Below the pieces are notes generated by a model. The model searched no databases, was not told the origin of the DNA, and saw only the letters and a list, made by a program, of their open reading frames with translations. Source: Halomonas sp. M4R1S46 (GTDB lineage Bacteria; Pseudomonadota; Gammaproteobacteria; Pseudomonadales; Halomonadaceae). Taken from it: a stretch of DNA of 64,000 nt. The DNA is taken from NCBI RefSeq assembly GCF_025725685.1, contig NZ_CP107008.1, forward strand, positions 4,154,001 to 4,218,000, given 5' to 3'. The position numbers and the translations under genes were made by a program. Numbering within the stretch: the first letter of the stretch is position 1; each line of letters begins with the position of its first letter. Below, in pieces: positions 9,049 to 16,991 of the stretch.

Positions 9049-10262
9049 GACGGGCCTCCCAGGCGACGATAGCGACGGCGCAGCCGGGTCCGCACCACCT
9101 CGGCCAGGGTGTTCACCAGGAAAGTGAAGGCGAACAGCAGCAAGGCCGCCAGCAGCAGCAGCCGATAGTGGGTACCTCCCGGCGCGGCCTCCGGCAGCTC
9201 GATGGCAATGCTGGCCGCCATGGAACGCAGGCCATCCAGGGGATTGGCCGTCATCAGGGCGGTGTTGCCGCTGGCCATCAGCACGATCATGGTCTCGCCC
9301 ACCGCCCGGCCGGCGCCGATCATCACCGCCGACAGCACCCCGGGGCTGGCCGCCGGCAGCATGACCCGCCACAGGGTCTGCCAACGGGTCGCCCCCAGGG
9401 CCTGGGCCCCCTCGGCGAGACTTCGCGGCACCCCGGAGAGGGCATCCTCGGCCAGGGCATAGATGCTGGGCACGACCGCGAAGCCCATGGCCATGCCGAC
9501 GATCACCGCATTGCGGTTGGCATAGTCCAGTCCCAGGGTGATCTCCAGCCAGGCCCGCAGGTCGCCGCCGAACCACAGGGTCTCGAGGCGGGGCCCCAGC
9601 CAATGGGCCAGCAGCCAGGTCAGCACCAGCCAGGGCATCAGCCACAGGGCCGCCCAGCCCAACGGCAGGCGTCGCTGCAGTCGGGCCGGCAGCTGCCGCC
9701 ACAGCCCGCCGGCCAGCAGCAGGCCGGGCGGCACCAGCAGCAACAGTGCCAGGGCCAGGCCCAGGTGACTTTCCAGCCAGGGTGCCAGTACCAGGCCGGC
9801 GACGAACCCGATGACCACGCCGGGCAGGGCCTCCATCAGTTCCAGGGTGGGCCGCAGGCGGGCCCGCAGGCGACGCGACATGAACAGCGCCGAATGGGCC
9901 GCGGCCCCCAGCGCCAGCGGCACGGCGATCACCAGCGACCAGGCCGCCGCCTCCAGGGTGCCCCAGACCAGCGGGGGCAAGCTGAACAGGGGGCCGCTAT
10001 CGTCGGCCAGCGTGGGTTGCCAGCGGTAGGCCGGGGCGTCCAGCCCCGCCACGTCCTGGGGCAGCCACAGCGCCTCGAGGCGGACCCCGGGGGGCTCGGC
10101 AGGCCAGAACAGCGGCACGACCTCGACGACCAGGAAGACCGCGATGCCCATCACCGCGGCGATCACGCCGATCCCCCCGGCGGTGATCAGGGCGGTGGCC
10201 AGGCGGTCGCGCCCCTGGCGCAGGCGCTGTCGCATGGGCGAGGTGGAGGGGGATGGCGTCAT
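9045..10262 (-). CDS. pstC: Phosphate ABC transporter permease PstC (short form)
   Basis: Second permease of the phosphate importer. It has 405 residues. A first hydrophobic helix near 25-50 is followed by only about 45 residues of non-membrane sequence before the permease core starts around PLVWGTLEAAAWSL. The EAA-type loop is LAEGAQALGATRWQTLWRVMLPAASPG, and GRAVGETMIVLMASGN follows as in the family. Pseudomonas PstC is much longer because of a large periplasmic domain at this point, so the domain is nearly absent here while the partner PstA keeps its insert. The gene has its own Pho box upstream and overlaps pstA. Confidence 0.92.
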   Translation of the reverse strand: MTPSPSTSPMRQRLRQGRDRLATALITAGGIGVIAAVMGIAVFLVVEVVPLFWPAEPPGVRLEALWLPQDVAGLDAPAYRWQPTLADDSGPLFSLPPLVWGTLEAAAWSLVIAVPLALGAAAHSALFMSRRLRARLRPTLELMEALPGVVIGFVAGLVLAPWLESHLGLALALLLLVPPGLLLAGGLWRQLPARLQRRLPLGWAALWLMPWLVLTWLLAHWLGPRLETLWFGGDLRAWLEITLGLDYANRNAVIVGMAMGFAVVPSIYALAEDALSGVPRSLAEGAQALGATRWQTLWRVMLPAASPGVLSAVMIGAGRAVGETMIVLMASGNTALMTANPLDGLRSMAASIAIELPEAAPGGTHYRLLLLAALLLFAFTFLVNTLAEVVRTRLRRRYRRLGGPS

Positions 10263-10299
10263 GGGGTCCGGGCCGGGATGAATGGGCTAGCGGAAAAAT

Positions 10300-10317
10300 A
10301 CGACATTGTCATGACAG
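10300..10317 (-). promoter_or_regulatory. Pho box between pstS and pstC
   Basis: Read on the minus strand, CTGTCAT and ATGTCGT are separated by GACA, the 7-4-7 PhoB-site layout. It lies 38 bases upstream of the pstC start, in the 68-base gap after pstS, and suggests that pstCAB-phoU has a PhoB-controlled promoter of its own. Confidence 0.62.
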
Positions 10318-10330
10318 TCTGGTGAAAGCA

Positions 10331-11275
10331 CTACCGCGTCTCGAGCCCCAGCCGACGCCGCTGTCGCGACAGTACGCCCTCGGGCAGCGAGACGAAGCCG
10401 AGTTCCTCGACGATCGCCTGGCCCTCGGTGGACAGCACCAGCTCGATGAAGGCCTGCTCGGCGGCCGGCAGGGACTCCCCCGGCGGCAGGTTCACGTAGA
10501 GGCGCAGATCCCGGGCCAGCGGATAGTCGCCGCGGCGCACCGCGCCAGGCTCGGGGGCCCGGCGCAAGCCCTCGGCATTCCGCAGGGGGATCGCCCGGAC
10601 GCTGGGCATCAGGTGATTGAGGCCGGCATAGCCGATGGCCTGGGGGTCCGCGGCCACGGCGGCCACCACGGCGGCCGACCCGGGGTGCTCGTTGACCGAG
10701 GGCCGGAAGCGACCGCCGCACAGGGCCTCTCGGCGGAACAGGCCATGGGTGCCGGAGACGGCGTTGCGTCCGTGCAGCACGATGCGACCGGACGGGACCT
10801 CGAGCCCCAGCGCCGCCCAGCGACGAATGCCGACCTCGGCCCCGCAACGATAGGTCTCCGAGAAGATCGCGTCGAGCTGCTGCCGGGAGAGGCTCGACAG
10901 CGGATTGTGCCGATGCACCACCACCACCAGGGCGTCCCGGGCCACCACCACTTCCCGGGGCGGATAGCCGTAGCGCGCCACGAAGGCCTGGCGCTCGGCC
11001 TCGGTCATCGGGCGCGACATGGGGCCCACCAGGGTGGTGCCCGCGGTCAGGGCAGGCGGCGCGCTGGCCGAACCGCTGGCCTGCAACTGGACCCGCAGAC
11101 CCGGGTGCCGCCGGGCGAGGCGCTCGCCCCAGCGCAGCATCAGTCCCGCCATGGTGTCCGAGCCGACGGTATCCAGGGTCCCGATGCGATGCTCCGCCTC
11201 CGCGGGGCCGGCGAACAGCCCGGCCACGATCAACAGCGCGGCCCAGAATGATGGGGAGCGATAGGCCCGTGTCAT
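10331..11275 (-). CDS. pstS: Phosphate ABC transporter periplasmic binding protein PstS
   Basis: Periplasmic phosphate-binding protein of the Pst importer. A signal peptide (residues 1-26, ending AEA) precedes a 314-residue precursor. The phosphate-binding loops are recognisable: TVGSDTMAGLM near the mature N-terminus, QASGSASAPPALT, and GRNAVSGTHGLFRREAL. It belongs to the PstS-like group of Pseudomonas and Vibrio rather than the E. coli type. The ATG at 11275 has GGAGG just upstream. It heads the operon pstS-pstC-pstA-pstB-phoU. I found no clear Pho box in the 172 bases upstream. Confidence 0.9.
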   Translation of the reverse strand: MTRAYRSPSFWAALLIVAGLFAGPAEAEHRIGTLDTVGSDTMAGLMLRWGERLARRHPGLRVQLQASGSASAPPALTAGTTLVGPMSRPMTEAERQAFVARYGYPPREVVVARDALVVVVHRHNPLSSLSRQQLDAIFSETYRCGAEVGIRRWAALGLEVPSGRIVLHGRNAVSGTHGLFRREALCGGRFRPSVNEHPGSAAVVAAVAADPQAIGYAGLNHLMPSVRAIPLRNAEGLRRAPEPGAVRRGDYPLARDLRLYVNLPPGESLPAAEQAFIELVLSTEGQAIVEELGFVSLPEGVLSRQRRRLGLETR

Positions 11276-11447
11276 GCGTCCTCCAAGGAAACCGGGCGCG
11301 AGGGCTCGCGTCGCGTGGCATGATGTCGCAAAGGTGGAGCCCCCGGGGCCATGCTGTTTATCATGAGTTGCCGATCCAGGGGCCACGGCAGCGTCTCGCC
11401 CCCGGCTGCTGACACCGCTCACAACAACAAGCCAGGCAAGCTCCCCC

Positions 11448-11855
11448 ATGACCGATCTCGACGATATCCCGGCGCCCCGTGGCCAGTTGACGCTCAAGCT
11501 GGTGGCGAGCCGCCAGGACACCAACTTCCATGGCGACATCCCCGGCGGCTGGCTGGTCGGCCACATGGACCAGGCCGCCGAACTGGCCGCCGGCCGCGAG
11601 GCGCTCGGCCGCACGGCCACGGTCGCCATCGAGGCCATGGACTTCCTGTGCCCGGTCCGCGTGGGCTCCATGGTCAACATCTTCACCGACGTCCGCGAGA
11701 TCGGCCACAGCTCGATCAAGATCGATGTGGAGGTCTGGAGCCGCGCCCCCCACGAGCGCGACCCCGACGAACTGCACAAGGTGACCGAGGCGCGCTTCGT
11801 GATGGTCGCGCTGGACGACAACGGCCGGATCCGCGCGGTGCGTCAGGGCGGCTGA
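11448..11855 (+). CDS. yciA: Acyl-CoA thioesterase, YciA type
   Basis: Hot-dog-fold thioesterase hydrolysing acyl-CoAs in the cytoplasm. The 135-residue length is typical. Conserved parts include NFHGDIPGGWLVGHMDQAA (the active-site helix region) and VAIEAMDFLCPVRVGSMVNI. It is a single gene, divergent from pstS and convergent with the TRAP binding protein. Substrate preference cannot be read from the sequence. Confidence 0.85.
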   Translation: MTDLDDIPAPRGQLTLKLVASRQDTNFHGDIPGGWLVGHMDQAAELAAGREALGRTATVAIEAMDFLCPVRVGSMVNIFTDVREIGHSSIKIDVEVWSRAPHERDPDELHKVTEARFVMVALDDNGRIRAVRQGG

Positions 11856-11904
11856 GCCACCCGGCCCTCCTTCCCGTCATCGCCGCGGCAGGACCTCCGC
11901 GGGC

Positions 11905-12990
11905 TCAGGCCAGGCGCTCCCGCGCCTTGAGGTAGGCGAACTCGCCGACGTCGGTGAAGGGCCTGACCTTCTGCTGGAAGTCGCGGTAGGCCTCGTACAC
12001 ACGGCGCGACGCCTCGTCGCTCTCGACCTGCTGGCGAAGGACCCGCTGCGACGATTCGTGGAGCGCCGCCATGACGTCATCGGGGAAGGCGCGCAGCTTC
12101 ACGCCGTGCTCGTCGACCAGGGTCCGCAGCGCCTCGGCGTTGCGGAAGGCGAACTCGCTGATCATCGCCAGGTTGGAGGCTCGGGCCGCCTCGCTCACCA
12201 CCGCCTTCAGGTCGTCCGGCAGGGCCTTCCAGGCCTCCAGGTTGACGGTGCCCTCGAGGATGGCGCTGGGCTCGTTCCAGGCCGAGGTGTAGTAGTACTC
12301 CGCCACCTGGTGCAGGCCGAAGGCCAGGTCGTTGTAGGGGCCGACCCAGTCGGCGGCGTCCAGCACCCCGGTCTGCAGGGAGGTGAAGATCTCGCTGCCC
12401 GGGATGGTCAGGGTGGTCACGCCGATGCCGCTCATCGCCTCGCCGGCCAGCCCCGGCAGCCGCAGCTTGAGTCCCTGCATGTCCTCCAGGGAGTCGATCT
12501 CCTTCTTGAACCAGCCGGCCATCTGGGTGCCGGTGTTGCCCACCGCGAAGGGCTTGAGGTTGTGCTCGGCGTAGAGGTCGTCCCACAACGCCTGGCCGCC
12601 GCCATGGTAGAGCCAGGCGTTGGTCTCGGTGGTGGTCATGCCGAAGGGCACCGCGGTGAAGAACTGCGCGGCCGCGACCTTGCCGCGCCAGTAGTAGGAT
12701 GCGGAATGGCCCATCTCCGCGGTACCGCCGGACACCGCGTCGAAGACCTCCAGGGCCGGGACCATCTCGCCGGCGCCGTGGACCCGGACCCGCATGCGGC
12801 CACCGGACATCCGCTCGATGCGTTCGGCGAACTCGTTGGCACCGGTGCCCAGGGCCGGGAAGTTCTTGGGCCAGGACGTCACCATGTTCCAGGTGATGGG
12901 CTCCTGGGCACCGGCAGTGGAGACGAAGGGCGCGGCGACGACACCGGCGGTGCCGGCCCCGACGGTCTTGAGAAAATTGCGACGTTCCAT
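11905..12990 (-). CDS. TRAP transporter solute-binding protein (DctP family, TakP-like)
   Basis: Periplasmic binding protein of a tripartite ATP-independent transporter, probably for 2-oxo acids or related carboxylates. The N-terminus contains a twin-arginine-like motif (RRNFLK at residues 3-8) followed by a hydrophobic stretch ending at STAGA, so export through Tat is likely. The mature domain is DctP-like, with WNMVTSWPKNFPALGTGAN near the start as in TakP-type proteins. The ATG at 12990 has GAGGAG upstream; the longer frame would destroy the signal. The expected small (DctQ) and large (DctM) membrane subunits are not beside it, so it is an orphan in this window. Confidence 0.85.
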   Translation of the reverse strand: MERRNFLKTVGAGTAGVVAAPFVSTAGAQEPITWNMVTSWPKNFPALGTGANEFAERIERMSGGRMRVRVHGAGEMVPALEVFDAVSGGTAEMGHSASYYWRGKVAAAQFFTAVPFGMTTTETNAWLYHGGGQALWDDLYAEHNLKPFAVGNTGTQMAGWFKKEIDSLEDMQGLKLRLPGLAGEAMSGIGVTTLTIPGSEIFTSLQTGVLDAADWVGPYNDLAFGLHQVAEYYYTSAWNEPSAILEGTVNLEAWKALPDDLKAVVSEAARASNLAMISEFAFRNAEALRTLVDEHGVKLRAFPDDVMAALHESSQRVLRQQVESDEASRRVYEAYRDFQQKVRPFTDVGEFAYLKARERLA

Positions 12991-13196
12991 GACGGGCGCG
13001 ACTCCTCGATGATTGTTGTACGGCGCGCCGAGGGGCACGCCTGTTCCTTCGGCAGTATGCGTGAAAGCCGATTTCAGCGGCAAGCGAACGACTGCCTGGC
13101 CCATTGCCAATATCAGCCGCCCTCAACAGAAAGCGCGGATTCATGTCGTGAGCGCTGAGAGGCGGGTCATCGAGCGCAACACTAAATCCGGGTTTC

Positions 13197-15401
13197 CTAC
13201 AGCGGCGTCAGCTTGGCGAACCCCAGCACCAGCCACTTGTCCCCCTCGCCCTCGAAGCTGACCTGGACCCGAGCCCGCTCGCCCTCACCCTCGGCGTTGA
13301 GGATCACCCCCTCGCCGAAGATCGGGTGGCTGACTCGCTGGCCCAGCGACAGCGACGGCAGGTCGCCGCCCCCGTCGATGGCGTCCCGACGCCGAGCCGG
13401 CATGGGGCGGGAGGCGGTGACCGGGCGCGAGATCTGGCCGCGCAGGCGCACCTCCTCGAGGAATTCCTCGGGCAGCTCACGCAGGAAGCGCGACGGCCGC
13501 TGGAAGGTCTCCTTGCCATGCAGCCGACGCAGCTCGGCGTGGGTGAGATAGAGCTTGCGCATCGCCCGGGTCAGGCCCACATAGCACAGCCGGCGCTCCT
13601 CCTCGAGGCGACCGGGTTCCTCCAGGGACATCTTGTGGGGGAAGAGCCCCTCCTCGACGCCGGCGACGAACACCACCGGGAACTCCAGGCCCTTGGCCGA
13701 GTGCAGAGTCATCAACTGCACGCAATCCTCGAACTCGTCCGCCTCATGGTCGCCGGCATTCAGCGCCGCCTCGGCGAGGAAGGCCTCCAGGGCCGCCGCG
13801 CCCTCGCCGGCCTCCACCGGCTCCAGGGCCTCGCCCTGGGTGAAGGCCTTGGCGGCGGTGACCAGCTCCTCGAGGTTCTCGACCCGGGCCTGGCCCTTCT
13901 CGCCACGCTCGTTGCGATGGTGTTCCACCAGGCCGGAGCGCTCGTTGACATGGTCGATGATCTCGTGGAGCGCCAGGCCCGCCGTCTCGTTGTCGAGCCG
14001 CTCGATGAGGTCGGCGAAGGCCTTCACCGAGGTGGCGGCCCGGCCCCTGAGGGCCCCGTCCAACTGGGCGTCGTGCAGCGCCTGCCAGAGGGGCACGCCG
14101 GCCTGCCGTGCCCGTTCCCGCAGCACCTCCACGGTGCGGGTGCCGATGCCCCGGGCCGGGACATTGATCACCCGCTCCAGCGAGGCGTCATCGTCGCGGT
14201 TGAGCAGCAGGCGCAGGTAGGCCAGGGCATTCTTGATCTCCAGGCGCTCGTAGAAGCGCTGGCCGCCATAGATCCGGTAGGGCACGCCCTGGCGGATCAG
14301 CGTCTCCTCGAGCACCCGGGACTGGGCGTTGGAGCGGTAGAGGATGGCGATCTCGCGGCGGTTGATGCCCTCCTCGACCTTCTCGCGGATGGTGTCGACG
14401 ATGAAGCGCGACTCGTCGAGGTCATTGAAGCCGCTGTAGACCGAGATCGGCTCGCCCCGCTCGCCGGCGGTCCACAGCTCCTTGCCCATGCGCTCGGCGT
14501 TATGGCGGATCAGGGCGTTGGCGGCATCGAGGATGGCACTGGTGGAGCGGTAGTTCTGCTCCAGGCGTACCGTGCGGGTCGCCGGGAACTCCTGCTCGAA
14601 GCGGCGGATGTTCTCGATCCGTGCACCGCGCCAGCCGTAGATGGACTGGTCATCGTCACCGACCACGGTCATCGGCGTGCGCATGCCGGTGAGCAGCTTG
14701 AGCCAGGCATACTGCAGGGTATTGGTGTCCTGGAACTCGTCGACCAGCACATGGGCGAAGCGCTCCTGGTAATGGGCCAGCAGCGCCGGGTTGTCGCGCA
14801 GCAGCTCGAGGCTTCGGAGCAGCAATTCGCCGAAGTCGACCAGGCCGCCGCGTTCGCAGGTCAGCTGGTAGCGCTCGTAGAGCTCGACCATCTGGCCCAG
14901 ATAGGCGTCGCCATGCGCATCCACCTGATGGGGTCGCAGGCCCTCCTCCTTGCAGCCGGAGATGAAGGACTGCACCTGGCGCGGCGGGAAGCGCTCATCG
15001 TCGATGCGATGATCCTTCAGCAGGCGCTTGATCAGGCGAAGCTGGTCGTCACTGTCGATGATCTGGAAGTGCTGGGGCAGGCGGGCGTCCTGCCAGTGGG
15101 TACGCAGCAGGCGATGAGCGATGGAGTGGAAGGTCCCGACCCAGACGTGACGCAGCGAGATGCCCAGCAGGGCCTCCAGACGGGTGCGCATCTCCCGGGC
15201 GGCCTTGTTGGTGAAGGTCACCGCCAGCACGGCATAGGGCGAGAGCCCCTCGGCCTGCATCAGCCAGGCGATGCGGTGCACCAGCACCCGGGTCTTGCCC
15301 GACCCGGCGCCGGCCAGTACCAGCATGTTGCCCTGAGGCGCGCTGACGGCCTCGCGCTGGGCCGGGTTCATGTGGTCGAGAATCGCCGTGACGTCGTCCA
15401 T
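13197..15401 (-). CDS. uvrD: DNA helicase II (UvrD/Rep superfamily)
   Basis: 3'-5' superfamily-1 helicase for nucleotide excision and mismatch repair. At 734 residues it matches UvrD. Helicase motifs visible: Walker A GAGSGKT at residues 31-37, motif Ia VTFTNKAAREM, motif II VDEFQDTN, motif III VVGDDDQSIYGWRGA, motif IV RLEQNYRST, motif V LMTLHSAKGLEFPVVF, motif VI LCYVGLTRAMRKLY. The C-terminal tail HPIFGEGVILNAEGEGERARV is the UvrD Tudor-like domain that binds RNA polymerase. It follows hexR on the same strand with a 160-base gap. Confidence 0.93.
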   Translation of the reverse strand: MDDVTAILDHMNPAQREAVSAPQGNMLVLAGAGSGKTRVLVHRIAWLMQAEGLSPYAVLAVTFTNKAAREMRTRLEALLGISLRHVWVGTFHSIAHRLLRTHWQDARLPQHFQIIDSDDQLRLIKRLLKDHRIDDERFPPRQVQSFISGCKEEGLRPHQVDAHGDAYLGQMVELYERYQLTCERGGLVDFGELLLRSLELLRDNPALLAHYQERFAHVLVDEFQDTNTLQYAWLKLLTGMRTPMTVVGDDDQSIYGWRGARIENIRRFEQEFPATRTVRLEQNYRSTSAILDAANALIRHNAERMGKELWTAGERGEPISVYSGFNDLDESRFIVDTIREKVEEGINRREIAILYRSNAQSRVLEETLIRQGVPYRIYGGQRFYERLEIKNALAYLRLLLNRDDDASLERVINVPARGIGTRTVEVLRERARQAGVPLWQALHDAQLDGALRGRAATSVKAFADLIERLDNETAGLALHEIIDHVNERSGLVEHHRNERGEKGQARVENLEELVTAAKAFTQGEALEPVEAGEGAAALEAFLAEAALNAGDHEADEFEDCVQLMTLHSAKGLEFPVVFVAGVEEGLFPHKMSLEEPGRLEEERRLCYVGLTRAMRKLYLTHAELRRLHGKETFQRPSRFLRELPEEFLEEVRLRGQISRPVTASRPMPARRRDAIDGGGDLPSLSLGQRVSHPIFGEGVILNAEGEGERARVQVSFEGEGDKWLVLGFAKLTPL

Positions 15402-15463
15402 AGCGGGAAGGCATCGCTGCTTGGAAAATGGGTCGACAGCTTAGCATATTGCACCCGGCGGAG

Positions 15464-15529
15464 CCGGAAGCTCGAAGGCAGCATGTGGCCACCCAGGCTA
15501 GGGTCCAGGGGGTTTCTTCAAGCTTCCGG
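15464..15529. repeat. 14-bp inverted repeat between hexR and uvrD
   Basis: The arm CCGGAAGCTCGAAG at 15464-15477 is matched by CTTCAAGCTTCCGG at 15516-15529, with one mismatch and a 38-base loop. A smaller CCCGG/CCGGG hairpin at 15546-15560 lies right after the hexR stop. The pair could act as a weak hexR terminator or be a remnant of a REP-like intergenic element. Confidence 0.45.
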
Positions 15530-15561
15530 CTTAAAGCTTATAGCTCCCGGCGCAACCGGGC

Positions 15562-16419
15562 TTATGGCTTGGGTTCGGGGAAGCGCAGGGGGTTGAGGCT
15601 CTTCTTGACCGCCTTGAGCTGCTCGTCGAGCTTCGGGCCGCGGGTCTTGGCGACGCCGACCGCCAGCACGTCGATCAGCACCAGGTGGGCGATGCGCGAG
15701 CTCATCGGCGTGTAGATCTCGGTGTCCTCGTGGACGTCGATGTACAGCGGCAGGGTGACCTCGCCGGCCAGCGGCGAGCCGCTGGGGCAGAGGCCGATCA
15801 CCGTGGCACCGGCCTCCCTGGCCATGCGTACGCTGGCCACCAGGGCCCGGGTCCGCCCGGTCTGGGAGATGGCCACCACCACGTCGCCGTCCTTGAGGGT
15901 CGCCGCCGACATGTTCTGCATGTGCGGGTCGGCATAGGCCGCCGTGGAGATCTGCAGGCGGAAGAACTTGTGCTGGGCATCGAAGGCCACCGCACCGGAG
16001 GCGCCGAACCCGTAGAACTCCACCCGGTTGGCCATGCCCAGGGCGTTGATCGCCTTGCTCAGCGCCTCGTTGTCCAGCCGGTCCCGCACCGACAGCAGGG
16101 TGCCGACGGTGGAGTCGAAGATGCTGTGGGAGAATTCGGCCACCGAGTCGCTGTCGTTCATGGAGAACTGGGCGAACTGGCTCCCGGTGGCCAGCATCTG
16201 CGCCAGCTTGAGCTTGAAGTCCTGGAAGCCATTGCAGCCCAGGGCCCGGCAGAAGCGCACCACCGTGGGCTCGCTGACCTTGGCCTCGGTGGCCAGGTCG
16301 ACGATGCGCATGTGAATCACTTCGTCGGGGTTGCGCAGCACGAAACGCGCCACCTTCTGCTCGGAGCGACGGAAGTGCTCCATGCGGCGTCTCATTTCAT
16401 CGAACAGGCCAAGGCTCAC
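15562..16419 (-). CDS. hexR: RpiR-family regulator HexR
   Basis: Transcriptional regulator of central sugar metabolism (Entner-Doudoroff genes), expected to respond to 2-keto-3-deoxy-6-phosphogluconate. The 285-residue protein has an N-terminal helix-turn-helix (DLATEAKVSEPTVVRFCRAL) and a C-terminal SIS sugar-phosphate domain (RVEFYGFGASGAVAFDAQ; VVVAISQTGRTRALV). It starts with GTG at 16419, preceded by AAGGAG. In Pseudomonas hexR sits with zwf-pgl-edd; here those genes are not adjacent, so it would act in trans. Confidence 0.85.
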   Translation of the reverse strand: MSLGLFDEMRRRMEHFRRSEQKVARFVLRNPDEVIHMRIVDLATEAKVSEPTVVRFCRALGCNGFQDFKLKLAQMLATGSQFAQFSMNDSDSVAEFSHSIFDSTVGTLLSVRDRLDNEALSKAINALGMANRVEFYGFGASGAVAFDAQHKFFRLQISTAAYADPHMQNMSAATLKDGDVVVAISQTGRTRALVASVRMAREAGATVIGLCPSGSPLAGEVTLPLYIDVHEDTEIYTPMSSRIAHLVLIDVLAVGVAKTRGPKLDEQLKAVKKSLNPLRFPEPKP

Positions 16420-16682
16420 GCGGCACTCCTTGTCGGCGAGTCACGGGGCGTTCGCTCGGCGCGCCACGCGACTCAGCGGGTTATGGACCACATTATGCCC
16501 CAAGCGGGCCCTCGAGGGGGACTCTCGCGTGCCCTCGCCTCCCGGGCCAGACCCGGCGGCCGGTGCCAGGCAGCGCTGGGCCCTGACGGTCATCATTCTG
16601 TCAAGTACGGTATAGTAAGAAATGCAGTGTCGCGCAGCGTCCCTCGATGCCGGCACCCTCACTGCAGACAGGAGAGTCGATC

Positions 16683-16898
16683 ATGCGCAATGTCGAACGG
16701 TTAACCTCCGTCAAGAGCGAACTTCTCGACATCTTCATGAGCATGGAAGTCGCCGAACACGAACAGCGCTCCCGCACCGCGGCGCAGCGCAACCTGCGGG
16801 CCCGGCGGGGCATCGAGCTCCATGAGGAGTTCAAGCGCCTCAGCCAGGACATCGCCGACCTGCCGGAGGACGAGGCGAGCGAGGACGAGATGCACTGA
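16683..16898 (+). CDS. Small charged protein of unknown function
   Basis: A 71-residue protein beginning MRNVERLTSVKSELLDIFMS. It is strongly charged and predicted mainly helical, with a basic middle (AAQRNLRARRGIELHEEFKRL) and an acidic C-terminal tail (DLPEDEASEDEMH). There is no signal peptide or membrane segment. AGGAGAG upstream of the ATG and a hairpin downstream support a real monocistronic gene. The basic-helix region loosely recalls the PA3496 family of small pseudomonad proteins, but I do not claim that identity. It is divergent from hexR. Confidence 0.6.
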   Translation: MRNVERLTSVKSELLDIFMSMEVAEHEQRSRTAAQRNLRARRGIELHEEFKRLSQDIADLPEDEASEDEMH

Positions 16899-16935
16899 CC
16901 TCGACCGCCCCGGCCCGCGTCCCCGGACATGCAGC

Positions 16936-16957
16936 GCCCCGCCGCAGCGGGGCTCTT
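16936..16957 (+). terminator. Hairpin after the small protein gene
   Basis: A 7-bp perfect GC stem (GCCCCGC at 16936-16942 with GCGGGGC at 16947-16953) is followed by TCTT. It lies 37 bases after the stop at 16898, between convergent genes, so it may end transcription of the small gene; the T run is weak. Confidence 0.45.
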
Positions 16958-16991
16958 GGGGGCGCTTTCCCCCGGCGGTCGCCGGCCTGCC

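Noticed and set aside
9049..9702. N-terminal extension of pstA to 738 residues
   Set aside because: The extension lies inside pstC in another frame; the ATG at 9048 in an ATGA overlap is the natural start.
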